A DNA stretch of 64,000 nt from Adhaeribacter arboris. Its GTDB lineage: Bacteria > Bacteroidota > Bacteroidia > Cytophagales > Hymenobacteraceae. Position numbers and translations under genes: made by a program. The notes below the pieces were generated by a model. That model worked only from the letters and a program-made list of their open reading frames with translations, was not told the origin of the DNA and ran no database searches. Positions 42,332-51,651 of this stretch are shown piece after piece; within the stretch, counting starts at the first letter, position 1; each line of letters opens with the position of its first letter. The DNA lies in the NCBI RefSeq assembly GCF_003023845.1, contig NZ_PYFT01000001.1, positions 682,001 to 746,000 of the forward strand, in the 5' to 3' direction.

Positions 42332-42538
42332 TTATATAGAAATCCAAATTTTTGACGATAAATTTATTTCGATGAATTGTAGCTAACTTCCAGATAAACG
42401 GAGTCGTTCCGGTTATCGGCATTATATTTAACCAAGTTATTCCATATATCCTCCCTTACTGGAGGTATAAACAAAGTACAAAGTAATATAGCTGATTACG
42501 GCCTATACTTTTAAAGGGGCATTTTCCTATAGATAATT

Positions 42539-44191
42539 TTACAACGAAACCCCGCGTTTCCACGGAATAAAATCATCCTGGCCGAGTTGTACGGCTTTGG
42601 GAATGATTTCACCGCTGGCTACTTTAAGGCAGAATTCCAGGATTTCTTCGCCTTTGCTTTCTATGGTGGCTTCGCCGGTAATAATGTCGCCGGTATCCAG
42701 GTCAATAATGTCGGCCATACGTTGGGCCAGTTTGGTATTAGTAGATATTTTAACCACCGGGCAAACCGGGTTGCCGGTGGGCGTACCCAGGCCGGTAGTA
42801 AAAACAATTACGTTCGCGCCCGACCCCGCTTTACCGGTAGTAGCTTCTACATCGTTACCAGGCGTACAAACCAAACTTAAACCGGGTTTACGGACCGGTT
42901 CGGTATAATCAAGTACATCGACCACGGGCGCGGTTCCCCCTTTTTTGGCGGCTCCGGCGCTCTTAATGGCATCGGTAATTAACCCGTCTTTGATATTGCC
43001 CGGCGAAGGATTCGCGTCGAAACCAGAACCTACGGCCTGGGCCTGGGCGGAGTAGCCTTTCATGAGCCGGATAAATTTATTCGCGGTTTCGTCGTCTACG
43101 CTGCGGTCTACCAGTTCTTGTTCTACCCCGTTTAGTTCCGGAAATTCGGCGAGCAGCACCGAACCGCCTAAAGCCACTACTAAATCGGCCGCGTAACCCA
43201 AGGCCGGGTTAGCCGAAATTCCCGAGAAACCATCGGAACCGCCGCATTTAACGCCTAAAACCAATTTGCTGAGCGGCGCCGGCTGACGGATTTGTTTATT
43301 GGCTTCGATTAAACCTACGAACGTTTGTTTTATAGCATCGCCCAGTAATTGTTCTTCGCTTTGGCTGCTTTGCTGCTCAAAAAAGTAAACCGGCTTATCA
43401 AAATTCGGGTTACGTTCCCGGATGTGCTGCTGCATCTGGTCGAATTGTAAATGCTGGCAACCTAAACTCAAAATAGTAACCCCGGCCACGTTCGGATGAT
43501 CCATGTACCCTACCAGTAACTTACTTAAAATCTCGGAATCCTGGCGCGTACCGCCGCAACCACCCTGGTGGGTTAAAAACTTAATCCCATCAATGTTTTC
43601 GAATACGCGTTTAGTTTCGAATTGCTCGGTGTATAATTTAAAATCAGTTTGCGCAATAACTTCGGCGGACTTACTTTGTTGATACAATTCTACCAGTTGG
43701 CGGGCTTGGGTTTGGTATTTCTGACTTTTGCCGTAGCCTAGTTCTTTCGTTAATGCGTCTTTAATAATATCGAGGTTACGGTTTTCGCAAAATACGGTAG
43801 GTACGAATAACCAATAATTGGCGGTGCCCACTTTGCCGTCGGAGCGGAGATACCCGTTAAAGGTGCGGTTTTGCCATTTGCTTACGTCGGGAGGCGTCCA
43901 GGTGTATTGCTTGGTGCGGCTGCTGTATTCCGAAGCCGCGTGTTTTAAGTTAGCCGTGGAAATAAGTCCGCCCCGGGGAATAGGCTGCATGGCTTTACCC
44001 ACTAATACGCCGTACATGGTAACCAAGTCGCCGACCGCAAAATCCTTCGCGGCAAATTTATGTTTAGCGGCCACGTGGTCTTGCAGCAAATACGTTTCGT
44101 TTTCAAATATAATAGTTTCTCCCTTTTTTAAGTCGGTGAGGGCAACAATTACGTCATCTTGCGGGTGCACTTTTAAAACTTTGGCTTGCAT
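42539..44191 (-). CDS. uxaA: altronate dehydratase (UxaA family)
   Basis: 550 residues, two-part enzyme: N-terminal SAF domain (about 1-95, VHPQDDVIVALTDLKKGETIIFEN) and the large C-terminal UxaA domain (FNGYLRSDGKVGTANYWLFVPTVFCENRNLD, THQGGCGGTRQDSE, GVKCGGSDGFSGISANPALGYAADL, VCTPGNDVEATTGKAGSGANVIVFTTG). Family knowledge: dehydrates D-altronate to 2-keto-3-deoxygluconate in galacturonate breakdown. No other hexuronate genes lie next to it, so pathway partners are elsewhere or it serves another sugar acid. Iron-binding Cys and His residues appear intact. Confidence 0.9.
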   Translation of the reverse strand: MQAKVLKVHPQDDVIVALTDLKKGETIIFENETYLLQDHVAAKHKFAAKDFAVGDLVTMYGVLVGKAMQPIPRGGLISTANLKHAASEYSSRTKQYTWTPPDVSKWQNRTFNGYLRSDGKVGTANYWLFVPTVFCENRNLDIIKDALTKELGYGKSQKYQTQARQLVELYQQSKSAEVIAQTDFKLYTEQFETKRVFENIDGIKFLTHQGGCGGTRQDSEILSKLLVGYMDHPNVAGVTILSLGCQHLQFDQMQQHIRERNPNFDKPVYFFEQQSSQSEEQLLGDAIKQTFVGLIEANKQIRQPAPLSKLVLGVKCGGSDGFSGISANPALGYAADLVVALGGSVLLAEFPELNGVEQELVDRSVDDETANKFIRLMKGYSAQAQAVGSGFDANPSPGNIKDGLITDAIKSAGAAKKGGTAPVVDVLDYTEPVRKPGLSLVCTPGNDVEATTGKAGSGANVIVFTTGLGTPTGNPVCPVVKISTNTKLAQRMADIIDLDTGDIITGEATIESKGEEILEFCLKVASGEIIPKAVQLGQDDFIPWKRGVSL

Positions 44192-44722
44192 ATTTTAGTC
44201 CATGGTCGACAATAAATAGTCGATAGTTTACGTGAAATATTGTTTATAATTAATTGTTCTGTTTGGCGTAGAGATTTAAAACGAGAACTTTCTCGCTGAT
44301 TACAAAACCGGAACACCTATAAAGAAATAGATTTAACGGCGGAAAGTCAAAAGAAATGCTTTGTTATTTACATGAGCCGCAACTGTCAGCTTGTTGTTTT
44401 TAAAAATAGATTCCCTGCCACTCGCATCATTGTTATAAGGTTAAGAAAATCAGCCATCATTAAGTTTCTATCTTCCTGCGGAAGCCATTAAAATCCATAC
44501 CATATTATTTTTTATTTCCGGAATAAACCTTCATCTTCCGGGTTAGAAGACCAGAGTCAAGGAAAGCTTTTATAGATTTTGCTATCCGGGTAGGGTATAA
44601 TTCGCTAGCTGCTTCCTCTTGTTTTGGTTACCTTTAGAACAGCCAGCGCTCTTTCACCAAGGCTTTGATAAATAAAATGTAATAATTGACTTATACTTTT
44701 CACGATCTATTATTTAAAAACT
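44192..44722. other. 531-bp divergent intergenic region
   Basis: No gene or strong repeat seen. Contains the promoters of uxaA (minus) and the sugar isomerase-like lipoprotein (plus). Confidence 0.4.
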
Positions 44723-45703
44723 ATGCAAAATAGAAGAAATTTTTTGAGAGCTTCCGGTGCCTTAATGTTAGGCGGACTGGGCGGTTTAATGCTACCGGGC
44801 TGTAATACCAAGGATGCCAAATCCACTTCTGAAACGGCCACTGCTGATAGTACGGCTACCGCCACCACTAACCAGACAACTGCTGCGGCCAATTTACCGG
44901 CGGCTGGTTTGCAATTGTACACGGTGCGCGATTTACTGGAAAAAGATTTAAAAGGAACTCTCCAGAAAATAGCGGATATCGGGTACAAAAACATGGAATC
45001 GGCGGCCGGTTCTAAAGGGCATTACTACGGCATGAAACCGAAAGAATTTGCCTCGATGCTGGATGGTATGGGCATGAAAATACGCAGCAACCACGTGCTT
45101 ATTGGTGGCCAGACGAAGGAAGAGGCCCCCTTACCGCCTAGCGTACAAACCTTAAACAACGGGATGCAGCAACTCGTGGATATGGCCGCCGAAGCTGGCC
45201 AGAGTTATTTAACCTGTGCTTTCTTGTTTCCGAGCGAACGTAAAACCATTGACCAGTACAAAAAATACGCGGAGCTGTTTAACAAAACCGGAGAGGCTTG
45301 TAAAAAGGCGGGTTTGTCTTTTGCCTATCATAACCACGATTTCGAGTTTCAAAAAATAGATAACCAAGTGCCCTACGATATTCTTTTAAATGAAACCGAT
45401 AAAGAGTTGGTTAAAATGGAATTGGATCTGTATTGGGCCACCAAATCCGGTAACGATCCGGTAGGTTTATTCGAAAAAAATCCCGGCCGTTTCCCGCTCT
45501 GGCACGTGAAAGACATGGACAAAACCGAAAAGAAATTTTTTACCGAAGTAGGTAATGGCTCCATCGATTTTAAACCCATCTTTGCTGCGGCTAAAACTTC
45601 CGGTATGGAATATTATTTTGTGGAGCAAGATGTTACACCCGGCAACCCCCTTGATAGCATTACCACCAGCTATAAAAATTTAGGCAAATTCGTAACGGTA
45701 TAG
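44723..45703 (+). CDS. sugar phosphate isomerase/epimerase-like TIM-barrel protein, TAT/lipoprotein signal
   Basis: 326 residues. N-terminus MQNRRNFLRASGALMLGG carries twin arginines, followed by GLMLPGC, a lipobox (lipid Cys about residue 27), then an Ala/Thr-rich linker. AP-endonuclease-2-type TIM barrel: LQLYTVRDLLEKDLKGTLQKIADIGYKNMES, SNHVLIGG, FAYHNHDFEFQ, VKMELDLYWATKSGNDPVGLF, WHVKDMD, YYFVEQD. The His, Glu and Asp metal ligands of the family are visible (HNHDFEF, ELDLYW, HVKD). Exported version of the IolE/xylose isomerase-like family; substrate unknown. Often found with exported Gfo/Idh/MocA proteins in these bacteria. Terminator at 45726. Confidence 0.85.
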   Translation: MQNRRNFLRASGALMLGGLGGLMLPGCNTKDAKSTSETATADSTATATTNQTTAAANLPAAGLQLYTVRDLLEKDLKGTLQKIADIGYKNMESAAGSKGHYYGMKPKEFASMLDGMGMKIRSNHVLIGGQTKEEAPLPPSVQTLNNGMQQLVDMAAEAGQSYLTCAFLFPSERKTIDQYKKYAELFNKTGEACKKAGLSFAYHNHDFEFQKIDNQVPYDILLNETDKELVKMELDLYWATKSGNDPVGLFEKNPGRFPLWHVKDMDKTEKKFFTEVGNGSIDFKPIFAAAKTSGMEYYFVEQDVTPGNPLDSITTSYKNLGKFVTV

Positions 45704-45725
45704 TACGTCTGCTTACTTTACAACT

Positions 45726-45769
45726 ACCCAACTGTTTGCTTGGCTAAAAAGCAGGCGGTTGGGTTTTTT
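45726..45769 (+). terminator. rho-independent terminator after the TIM-barrel gene
   Basis: ACCCAAC...GTTGGGT outer stem with a further TTTGCTT/AAAGCAG inner pairing, then TTTTTT. Confidence 0.8.
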
Positions 45770-46138
45770 CATGGAGCGATGATTGGCCGTGGTAATTTGT
45801 ATCTGTATATAAACCAGAGCAGGTTCCATCCGGATTTTCCTTCTTGTTAGCATCCGGATTGCTTTAAATTTCCTTACTTGTAAATAATGACAATTTAGTA
45901 AAAACGACAGACAGTTGATTGATAAAACTAAATCTATAACTCCGAACCGTAAAGCATTACGCTTACGAAAGATGATAAGGCCAGTCCCATTTTTTGTTTT
46001 TTGATATAAAAGTTTTTATAACAATTATTGTTTTTTATCTTGGTTGGGTCATTATTTGTGGATTTAAGCAAAGTATTAACCACCCAAATTAAACGGGCTT
46101 TGCTTAAAGCTGTTATTTTGGCATTATAAACCTATTGC
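45770..46138. other. 369-bp intergenic region
   Basis: AT-rich. No gene, palindrome or repeat recognised apart from the terminator at its left edge. Confidence 0.4.
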
Positions 46139-46714
46139 ATGAAAAACCTTAATTTACTTCTTTTATATCTTCTGGTATGTTTAGTGGCGGGCTTGGCTCC
46201 GGTTTATGGTCAAGAAACAGAGGAGTTTGATGAATTACAATTCGATAAAATTTTAATTGCAAAAAGTGCCAGTAAATCGTTGAATGCAAAATTTAATATT
46301 GCCGGTAATTCGGCCAGTTTAGTGAAAGCCTTTGGCCCGCCTAAATCCAAAACCATTGAATTTGCCGAGATGGACCAGGTTAATTTTACCGTGTACCGGT
46401 ACCCGGGCGCGGAAATATCGTTTTACCAGGATAAAGTGATTTACTTCCGAATAAAAGGGCCGGAGTTTAAAGTTATGGCACCTGCCAGCGAATCAAATAA
46501 ATTCCTGATTCAGGTTGGCAATCCAATCAGCCAACTGAAAACTGTTTACCCAAAATCGTATAAAAGCCTGAACAGCGATGGCGTATTATTCTTTTTATTA
46601 TACAACCAAAAGGCGGATAAAACTACCAAAAAATTAATTAAAACTAAGTTGGAGCCAGGTATTGGCGTTTTTACCACCGATGGCATAATAACGGATATTG
46701 TTTTAGAAGAATAA
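46139..46714 (+). CDS. secreted hypothetical protein
   Basis: 191 residues with signal peptide (LNLLLLYLLVCLVAGLAPVYGQ, cleavage after about residue 24). Mature part has FDKILIAKSASKSLNAKFNIAGNSASLVKAFGPPKSKTIEF, YRYPGAEISFYQDKVIYFRIKG and ends GVFTTDGIITDIVLEE; short beta strands with no Cys. No family recognised. Single gene, convergent with the SRPBCC pseudogene 55 bp away. Confidence 0.7.
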   Translation: MKNLNLLLLYLLVCLVAGLAPVYGQETEEFDELQFDKILIAKSASKSLNAKFNIAGNSASLVKAFGPPKSKTIEFAEMDQVNFTVYRYPGAEISFYQDKVIYFRIKGPEFKVMAPASESNKFLIQVGNPISQLKTVYPKSYKSLNSDGVLFFLLYNQKADKTTKKLIKTKLEPGIGVFTTDGIITDIVLEE

Positions 46715-46769
46715 TTTATTGCCAGATTACCATCCACTAAGTTATCAGCCATTTAACCGACTTGACTTA

Positions 46770-47236
46770 CTAAGCCAGCTTACCAAAACGTTTTTCCAGC
46801 ACTTGGTGGCGGTAAGCAAAAATCCCTTCTAATTGCTTTTTCACGAATAAAGCATGCGCCAGCGCGCCCAACGGACCGAACGGTAATTTGTAATGCACTT
46901 GGTCGCGCATTTCTACCCCCCGGGTATTTCTTTAAAGAAATGAGTGTGATGCCACAAGGCATAAGGGCCAAAGCGTTGTTCATCCACAAAATACACTTTT
47001 TCGGCTACGTGGGTTATTTCTGTCATCCAGAAAAGTTTTAGGCCAAATAAGGGCTTAACATAATAGGTAATAATCTGGCCCGGGTACATTTTAGCAGAAT
47101 CGGAATTGTTTATTACTTCAAAACCCATGTAAGCCGGCGTAATTTCGGCAAGATTATCCGGCGAAGAAAAAAAATCCCAGGCAAGGTCTAAGCTAATGGG
47201 TAACTTTTGCGTTCGCTTTAAAACGTAGTGGCTCAT
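46770..47236 (-). pseudogene. SRPBCC family protein, -1 frameshift at G6
   Basis: Start at ATG 47236 (MSHYVLKRTQKLPISLDLAWDFFSSPDNLAEITPAYMGFEV), the usual opening of START-like SRPBCC proteins of about 155 residues. After HTHFFKEIPGG the frame hits TAG at a run of six G (plus positions 46916-46921, C6). Restoring one base gives VEMRDQVHYKLPFGPLGALAHALFVKKQLEGIFAYRHQVLEKRFGKLA to stop 46770, completing the family. Role unknown; such proteins bind hydrophobic ligands. Single lesion, otherwise well preserved, so a sequencing error or very recent mutation is likely. Confidence 0.75.
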
Positions 47237-47618
47237 GCCTTGAATGCGTTAAGTTGTTGTTAAATTTTTAGATCTGCTTACCTAACCACCAGAAGCAGGA
47301 TAAGTTTTAAATTTTAGATGATAGGTCTTGGAAATTTGTTTTTTAAGCTGCTTTAATAACCTACTTACAGAAGGAAAATTCTAAAGTATTTTCTTATGGT
47401 ATACATAATTTATAAATGTTCTTTCCTTTAAAATTCCTTTGGTAGAATAACCAGTATCGATTAAGTGGTTGCGAGTATTAATTTCAAGTTTTCCACGAGA
47501 AATGCCTTTTGTACCAAGAATAAGCTTTTCTATTTAGGTAAAAATTTTAGAGTTTGCGCCCCAAAAGGATAAATGAAATAGGTATTGCTAACTTTGATCA
47601 ATAGAGTTAGCCCGACAT
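47237..47618. other. 382-bp intergenic region
   Basis: AT-rich, no gene recognised. Confidence 0.4.
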
Positions 47619-48230
47619 TTTACCAGCCTGGAAGATTTTCGTGTCTTAGGCTGCTGGCAACATGCGGTAAGCGCCATTTTAGATCTGGTCCTGGGTGGAA
47701 GGCTCGGCAACTGAGATGATTGTGCTGAAAATAGCTATGGCCATGCCCATCTGGCTTTTCTACAAGAGGCGTTCGACTTAGTATTGGCCAAGGGCATAAT
47801 ACCCTGGAGCGGGTGGAGCCTCAACGGGACCGCCGCAACTAGCAGCTTGTTACCCTAGTGCCTGGCCGACTTGTCGCTGGCCGGTCGGCACATCCGCTGC
47901 AATGGCAATGAGTGGCAGGGGAGCGTACCGGCGGGCAAGAAGCCTGCTGGGGTACAAATGGTTAAGGTCTGAGGGGCGAATTTTTGGTTGCAGGAAATGT
48001 CGATGGAACAGAAGCGGAGTGAGCTTACCGCCATCCCCGCGTTACTAGATGGGGTGGCCCGTGTGGTCAGAGCCGGAGTCCGCCCGGAGCAAGGGCACTG
48101 AGAAGGGGCTGCCCTTTGGGCGAAGATGCCAGCCGGGAAAGAGAGGAGAGCGGGAGAGCGGGCCGGCAAACCGGCATCGGCTGGGCAAAATGGGCGCTCT
48201 ATTTACTGAAAAAGGAGCAAGTTAAAATAA
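47619..48230 (+). pseudogene. degenerate ISAs1-family-like transposase
   Basis: One frame on the plus strand shows SLEDFRVLGCWQHAVSAILD, then AHLAFLQEAFDLVLAKGI, then LAGRHIRCNGNEWQGSVPAG and MSMEQKRSELTAIPALLDG, in the order of the ISAs1 transposase (LAFL near the N-terminus, IAIDGKxxRGS catalytic Asp, then the QV..KSNEITAIPxLLD region). Several in-frame stops (TGA/TAG) interrupt it, and the catalytic Asp is Asn here. No flanking inverted repeats recognised. Base composition is GC-richer than the surrounding DNA, consistent with an old insertion from elsewhere. Confidence 0.55.
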
Positions 48231-48421
48231 GGAGCCAATGAAATCGTAAAAAGCTAGCCGAAGCCCCAACTACCTGCTACAAATCCTCACACCGTAAACT
48301 TTGGGGCGGAAACCTTATATGATTGAACCTGATCAGTCATATTTGTAAAAGCAATACTACCGGTTTGTCGTTGAAGCCTTTTCAAGTCTCCAGAATAGGG
48401 TGCTATATTATTTGAATCGTA

Positions 48422-48622
48422 CCCTGTCTGCTTCGTGGCCGGCAGGCTTCGTTTGGCTCTATTAGGCGCATTGGAACGTGCCGCGGCACGTTCTACCTAT
48501 TTCACAATTCCCGTTTCTCACCACCGAAACCTTAGAAGGCCCTCTACCGCCAAACGGGTGTCCACTTTTCTTAGCTACTGTTCATCATCTAACAGAAACC
48601 CTCCCAATACGTCTTATTCCTT
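48422..48622 (+). repeat. dispersed imperfect repeat, copy 1
   Basis: Shares with 60218-60412 the blocks GGCCGGC-GGC-TCGTTTGGCTCT, AACCTTAGAAGGCCCTC, AC-GCCAAAC, CTTxGCTACT and AATACGTCTTATT in the same order. It lies directly behind nuoN. Inverted GTTTGGC ... GCCAAAC segments give it a foldable core. Confidence 0.7.
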
Positions 48623-48636
48623 TTAAATTGGTATTA

Positions 48637-50087
48637 TCATGTCATTACGATTGTCGCTAACAAGCCTCTGATTAACTGCACCAAGGTAGTAGGATAAACT
48701 CCTAACCAAATCAACAATAAAGCTAAAATCGCCATAGTTGCCCCGGTAGCAAAGGAGATTGCCGGATGGAGTACTTTGCGTTCTTTTTTCTGATTTGGCA
48801 CGGTTTGCGCAAACATAGCGGCAATTACTTTAATGTAGTAATACAACCCGATTACGCTGTTGAGAACCAGCATGAAAACCAGCAACCAATGCTGCGTATT
48901 TACCCCGGAAGCCAGAATATAAAACTTGCCTACAAAGCCGGCGGTTAACGGAATGCCGGCCAATGATAAGAGCATAGCCGTAAAAATAGCGGCCGTGCCG
49001 GGCCGCCGCCAGAATAACCCGCGGAAATCGCGTAACCGGTCGGCATCGCGCTTGGTATCCGATAAAAGTGCCACTACCCCGAACGCACCTAAACTAGTAA
49101 TAAAATAGGCTACCAGGTAAAAACTCACTGCTTCGATACCCAATTGATTTCCGGCCAGAAAAGCTACCAGAATATACCCCAAATGCGCAATAGAAGAATA
49201 AGCCAGCAAGCGCTTGATATTCCTCTGGCGTAAGGCCAGTAGGTTGCCCGCCAGCATCGAAGCAATGGCAATTACCGTAAAAATCAACATTAGGTTTTGG
49301 TACCGATAGGCATCTACCTGGGCAAAAAACGAATGAGGAGTGCCATCATTCCTCCTTTGGATACGGTAGCAATAAAGGCCGTTACCGGCGCTGGGGCACC
49401 TTCGTATACATCGGGTGCCCACATGTGAAAGGGTACCACGCCTAATTTAAAGCCGACGCCTACTACCATTAGCCCAAAACCCGTTAACAGCAAAAGAGGT
49501 AACTCCGGTAACGCTTTTAGATGTGCGGCAATCCCCGGGAAAGTCATGGTACCGCTATCGGCATAAATTAAAGCCATGCCAAACAGCAAAAAGGCCGACG
49601 ACATAGCGGCTAAGATAAGGTATTTAATGCCAGCTTCGTCGGAATGCTCGCGGGTACGCAAGTAGGCAATTAAAGCGTACAAGGCTACGCTGAGTACTTC
49701 CAAGCCTAGGAATAGCGCCATAAAATGCTGACTAATGACCAGCACGCTGGAGCCGAGGGTGGCGAGTACGAGCAAAATATAGTATTCTTCCCGGCGTTCT
49801 TCCCGTTGTTCAAAGTAGGCATACGACAACATCGTTACAAACAGGGAAGTAGCCAGAATTAACCCCAAATTAAATACTCCCCAGCCATCAATTATAAAAA
49901 ATGGGTCTAGGGGATAAGGCTCGCGGCCGAGTGGCATAAGGGTAAATAGTGATACCAGGTGGGCAGCCAGAGTAATGCCGTAGATAACTTTATGATTACG
50001 TTTTACCGCTATCACGAGCATATTTAAAGTAGCGGCTCCCACTAACACCAGCAGCGGCATCAGGGCATAAAAATCATTTAAGCGCAT
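48637..50087 (-). pseudogene. nuoN: NADH-quinone oxidoreductase subunit N with apparent -1 frameshift
   Basis: The first part from ATG 50087 (MRLNDFYALMPLLVLVGAATLN ... VSKGGMMALLIRF) and the second part (FFAQVDAYRYQNLMLIF ... GLLATIVMT, stop 48637) together make a full-length NuoN of about 483 residues. At plus 49324-49329 (A6; coding T6) the first frame meets TAG three codons later. The coding hexamer is in phase as T-TTT-TTG, a canonical -1 slippery heptamer. GGAGG precedes the start codon by 5 bases, and the gene overlaps nuoM by 14 bp. Membrane arm antiporter-like subunit of complex I. Since the rest of nuo is intact, a sequencing error or slippage is more credible than loss. Confidence 0.85.
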
Positions 50088-51651
50088 GCGAACCTCCTTT
50101 TATGGGAACAGTTAAAACAGAATCGATGGGTATATTTTGTTGGGCCACCTGAACGGCCTTAGAAGTTTTTACGTCCGGTTTTTTGTAGGCTTGCAATTGT
50201 TCTTGCAAGGATAACCGGGCCCGATCTAACACGGGTTGCGGATTTAATCCGAGCCACAAAATTAGTATCACCAGCGATACCGCCATCAGCATTTCCCGGA
50301 AATTAAGGTCGGGTAATAAGTGCTCGGAATAGTTTTTACCCAGAAATACTTTTTGCATAATCCGTAGCGAATAAGCCGTAGCAGCTACCAAGCCGATGGT
50401 CGCTAAAATGGTGAGTACCCGGTTGGCTTGCCAGCTACCTACCAGCGTCAGGAACTCCGCAATAAAATTACCTAAACCGGGTAAGCCCAGGGAGGCCATT
50501 ACAAATACCATGGTAATCACGCCCATCTTGGGAATGCTGGACCAAAAGCCACCCATTTGCCGGATGTCGCGGGTATGCAAGCGTTGGTACAGAAAGCCCG
50601 CCAAAATAAATAAAGCTCCGGTACTTAGGCCGTGCGTAATCATCTGCATGACTACTCCCTGAAAAGCCCATTCGTTAAAGGCAAACACACCGAGCGCCAC
50701 AAAGCCCATGTGGCTCACGCTGGTATAGGCGACTAATCGTTTTAAATCGGTTTGGGAAAAAGCCAGAATGGCGCCGTACAAGATTCCTATTACTCCTAAC
50801 AGCATGGCCCAAGGTGCAAAAGCCTGCGCCGCCTCCGGAAACAAAGGCACCACGAATCGTAATAACCCATAAGCTCCGGTTTTAAGCAGCAGGCCCGCCA
50901 GAATAACACTACCGGCCGTGGGGGCTTCGGAGTGCGCATCCGGTAACCACGAATGAAAAGGCACCACGGGCAGTTTCACCAGGAAAGCCGCTAGGAAACC
51001 GGCCATCAACCACCCGCCTACGGCCGGGGAGAAGGAAGTATTTAGTAATTGAAAGTAGTTAAAGGTGTAAGTGCCCGTATTACTGCCGTGAACAAAATAA
51101 ACCCCCAAAATAGACAGCAACATCAGCAGCCCACTGGCTTGGGTAAAAATGAAAAATTTATAAGCCGCGTACATCCGGTTTTCGTGGCCCCAGATACCAA
51201 TTAAAAAATACATGGGTATCAACATTACTTCCCAGAAAAAGTAAAACAGGAATAAATCCATGGTGAGGAAAACCCCGGTAATTCCCGCCAGCACCCACAA
51301 AATATTAAAATAGAAAAAGCCAACTTTGGTTTTTATCTCGGTCCAGGAAGCGAGTATGGCCATCATACCCAAAAAGAAAGTAAGCAGCAGCATGAGCAAG
51401 CTTAAACCATCCAGGGCCAGCGAAAAGGACACGCCCCATTGCGGTACCCAGGGAATATCTAATCGGATAATCCAACTACTGTTAGGTTGAATTAGCGTGG
51501 AACTACTGGTCCAGAAAAATAAGGTGGTAATGAAATTAGCCAGTACTACCCCTAATGCAATCCAGCGGGGTAAGGCAGGATTTAATTTGCTGGAAAGCCA
51601 GGCAACTATGCCGCCCATCAGAAGGAAACCAATTAGCCCAGCTAGAATCAT
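50074..51651 (-). CDS. nuoM: NADH-quinone oxidoreductase subunit M
   Basis: 525 residues, about 14 transmembrane helices. Conserved proton channel features: FFLGMMAILASWTEI, FFWEVMLIPMYFLIGIWGHENR (the Glu on TM5), VKLPVVPFHSWLPDAHSEAPTAGSVILAGLLLKTGAYGLLR with the broken-helix Lys, and DLKRLVAYTSVSHMGFV. Antiporter-like subunit of the membrane arm of complex I. Its start overlaps the nuoL stop by 4 bp (ATGA). Confidence 0.96.
   Translation of the reverse strand: MILAGLIGFLLMGGIVAWLSSKLNPALPRWIALGVVLANFITTLFFWTSSSTLIQPNSSWIIRLDIPWVPQWGVSFSLALDGLSLLMLLLTFFLGMMAILASWTEIKTKVGFFYFNILWVLAGITGVFLTMDLFLFYFFWEVMLIPMYFLIGIWGHENRMYAAYKFFIFTQASGLLMLLSILGVYFVHGSNTGTYTFNYFQLLNTSFSPAVGGWLMAGFLAAFLVKLPVVPFHSWLPDAHSEAPTAGSVILAGLLLKTGAYGLLRFVVPLFPEAAQAFAPWAMLLGVIGILYGAILAFSQTDLKRLVAYTSVSHMGFVALGVFAFNEWAFQGVVMQMITHGLSTGALFILAGFLYQRLHTRDIRQMGGFWSSIPKMGVITMVFVMASLGLPGLGNFIAEFLTLVGSWQANRVLTILATIGLVAATAYSLRIMQKVFLGKNYSEHLLPDLNFREMLMAVSLVILILWLGLNPQPVLDRARLSLQEQLQAYKKPDVKTSKAVQVAQQNIPIDSVLTVPIKGGSHALK

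Noticed and set aside
38160-42400. Possible prophage or toxin-antitoxin island
   Set aside because: No integrase, phage structural protein, or recognisable toxin-antitoxin pair; a cassette-like array explains the layout better.
47855-48169. 104-codon minus-strand frame
   Set aside because: Lies antisense to the ISAs1-like remnant, Cys/Pro/Ser-rich, no start context.
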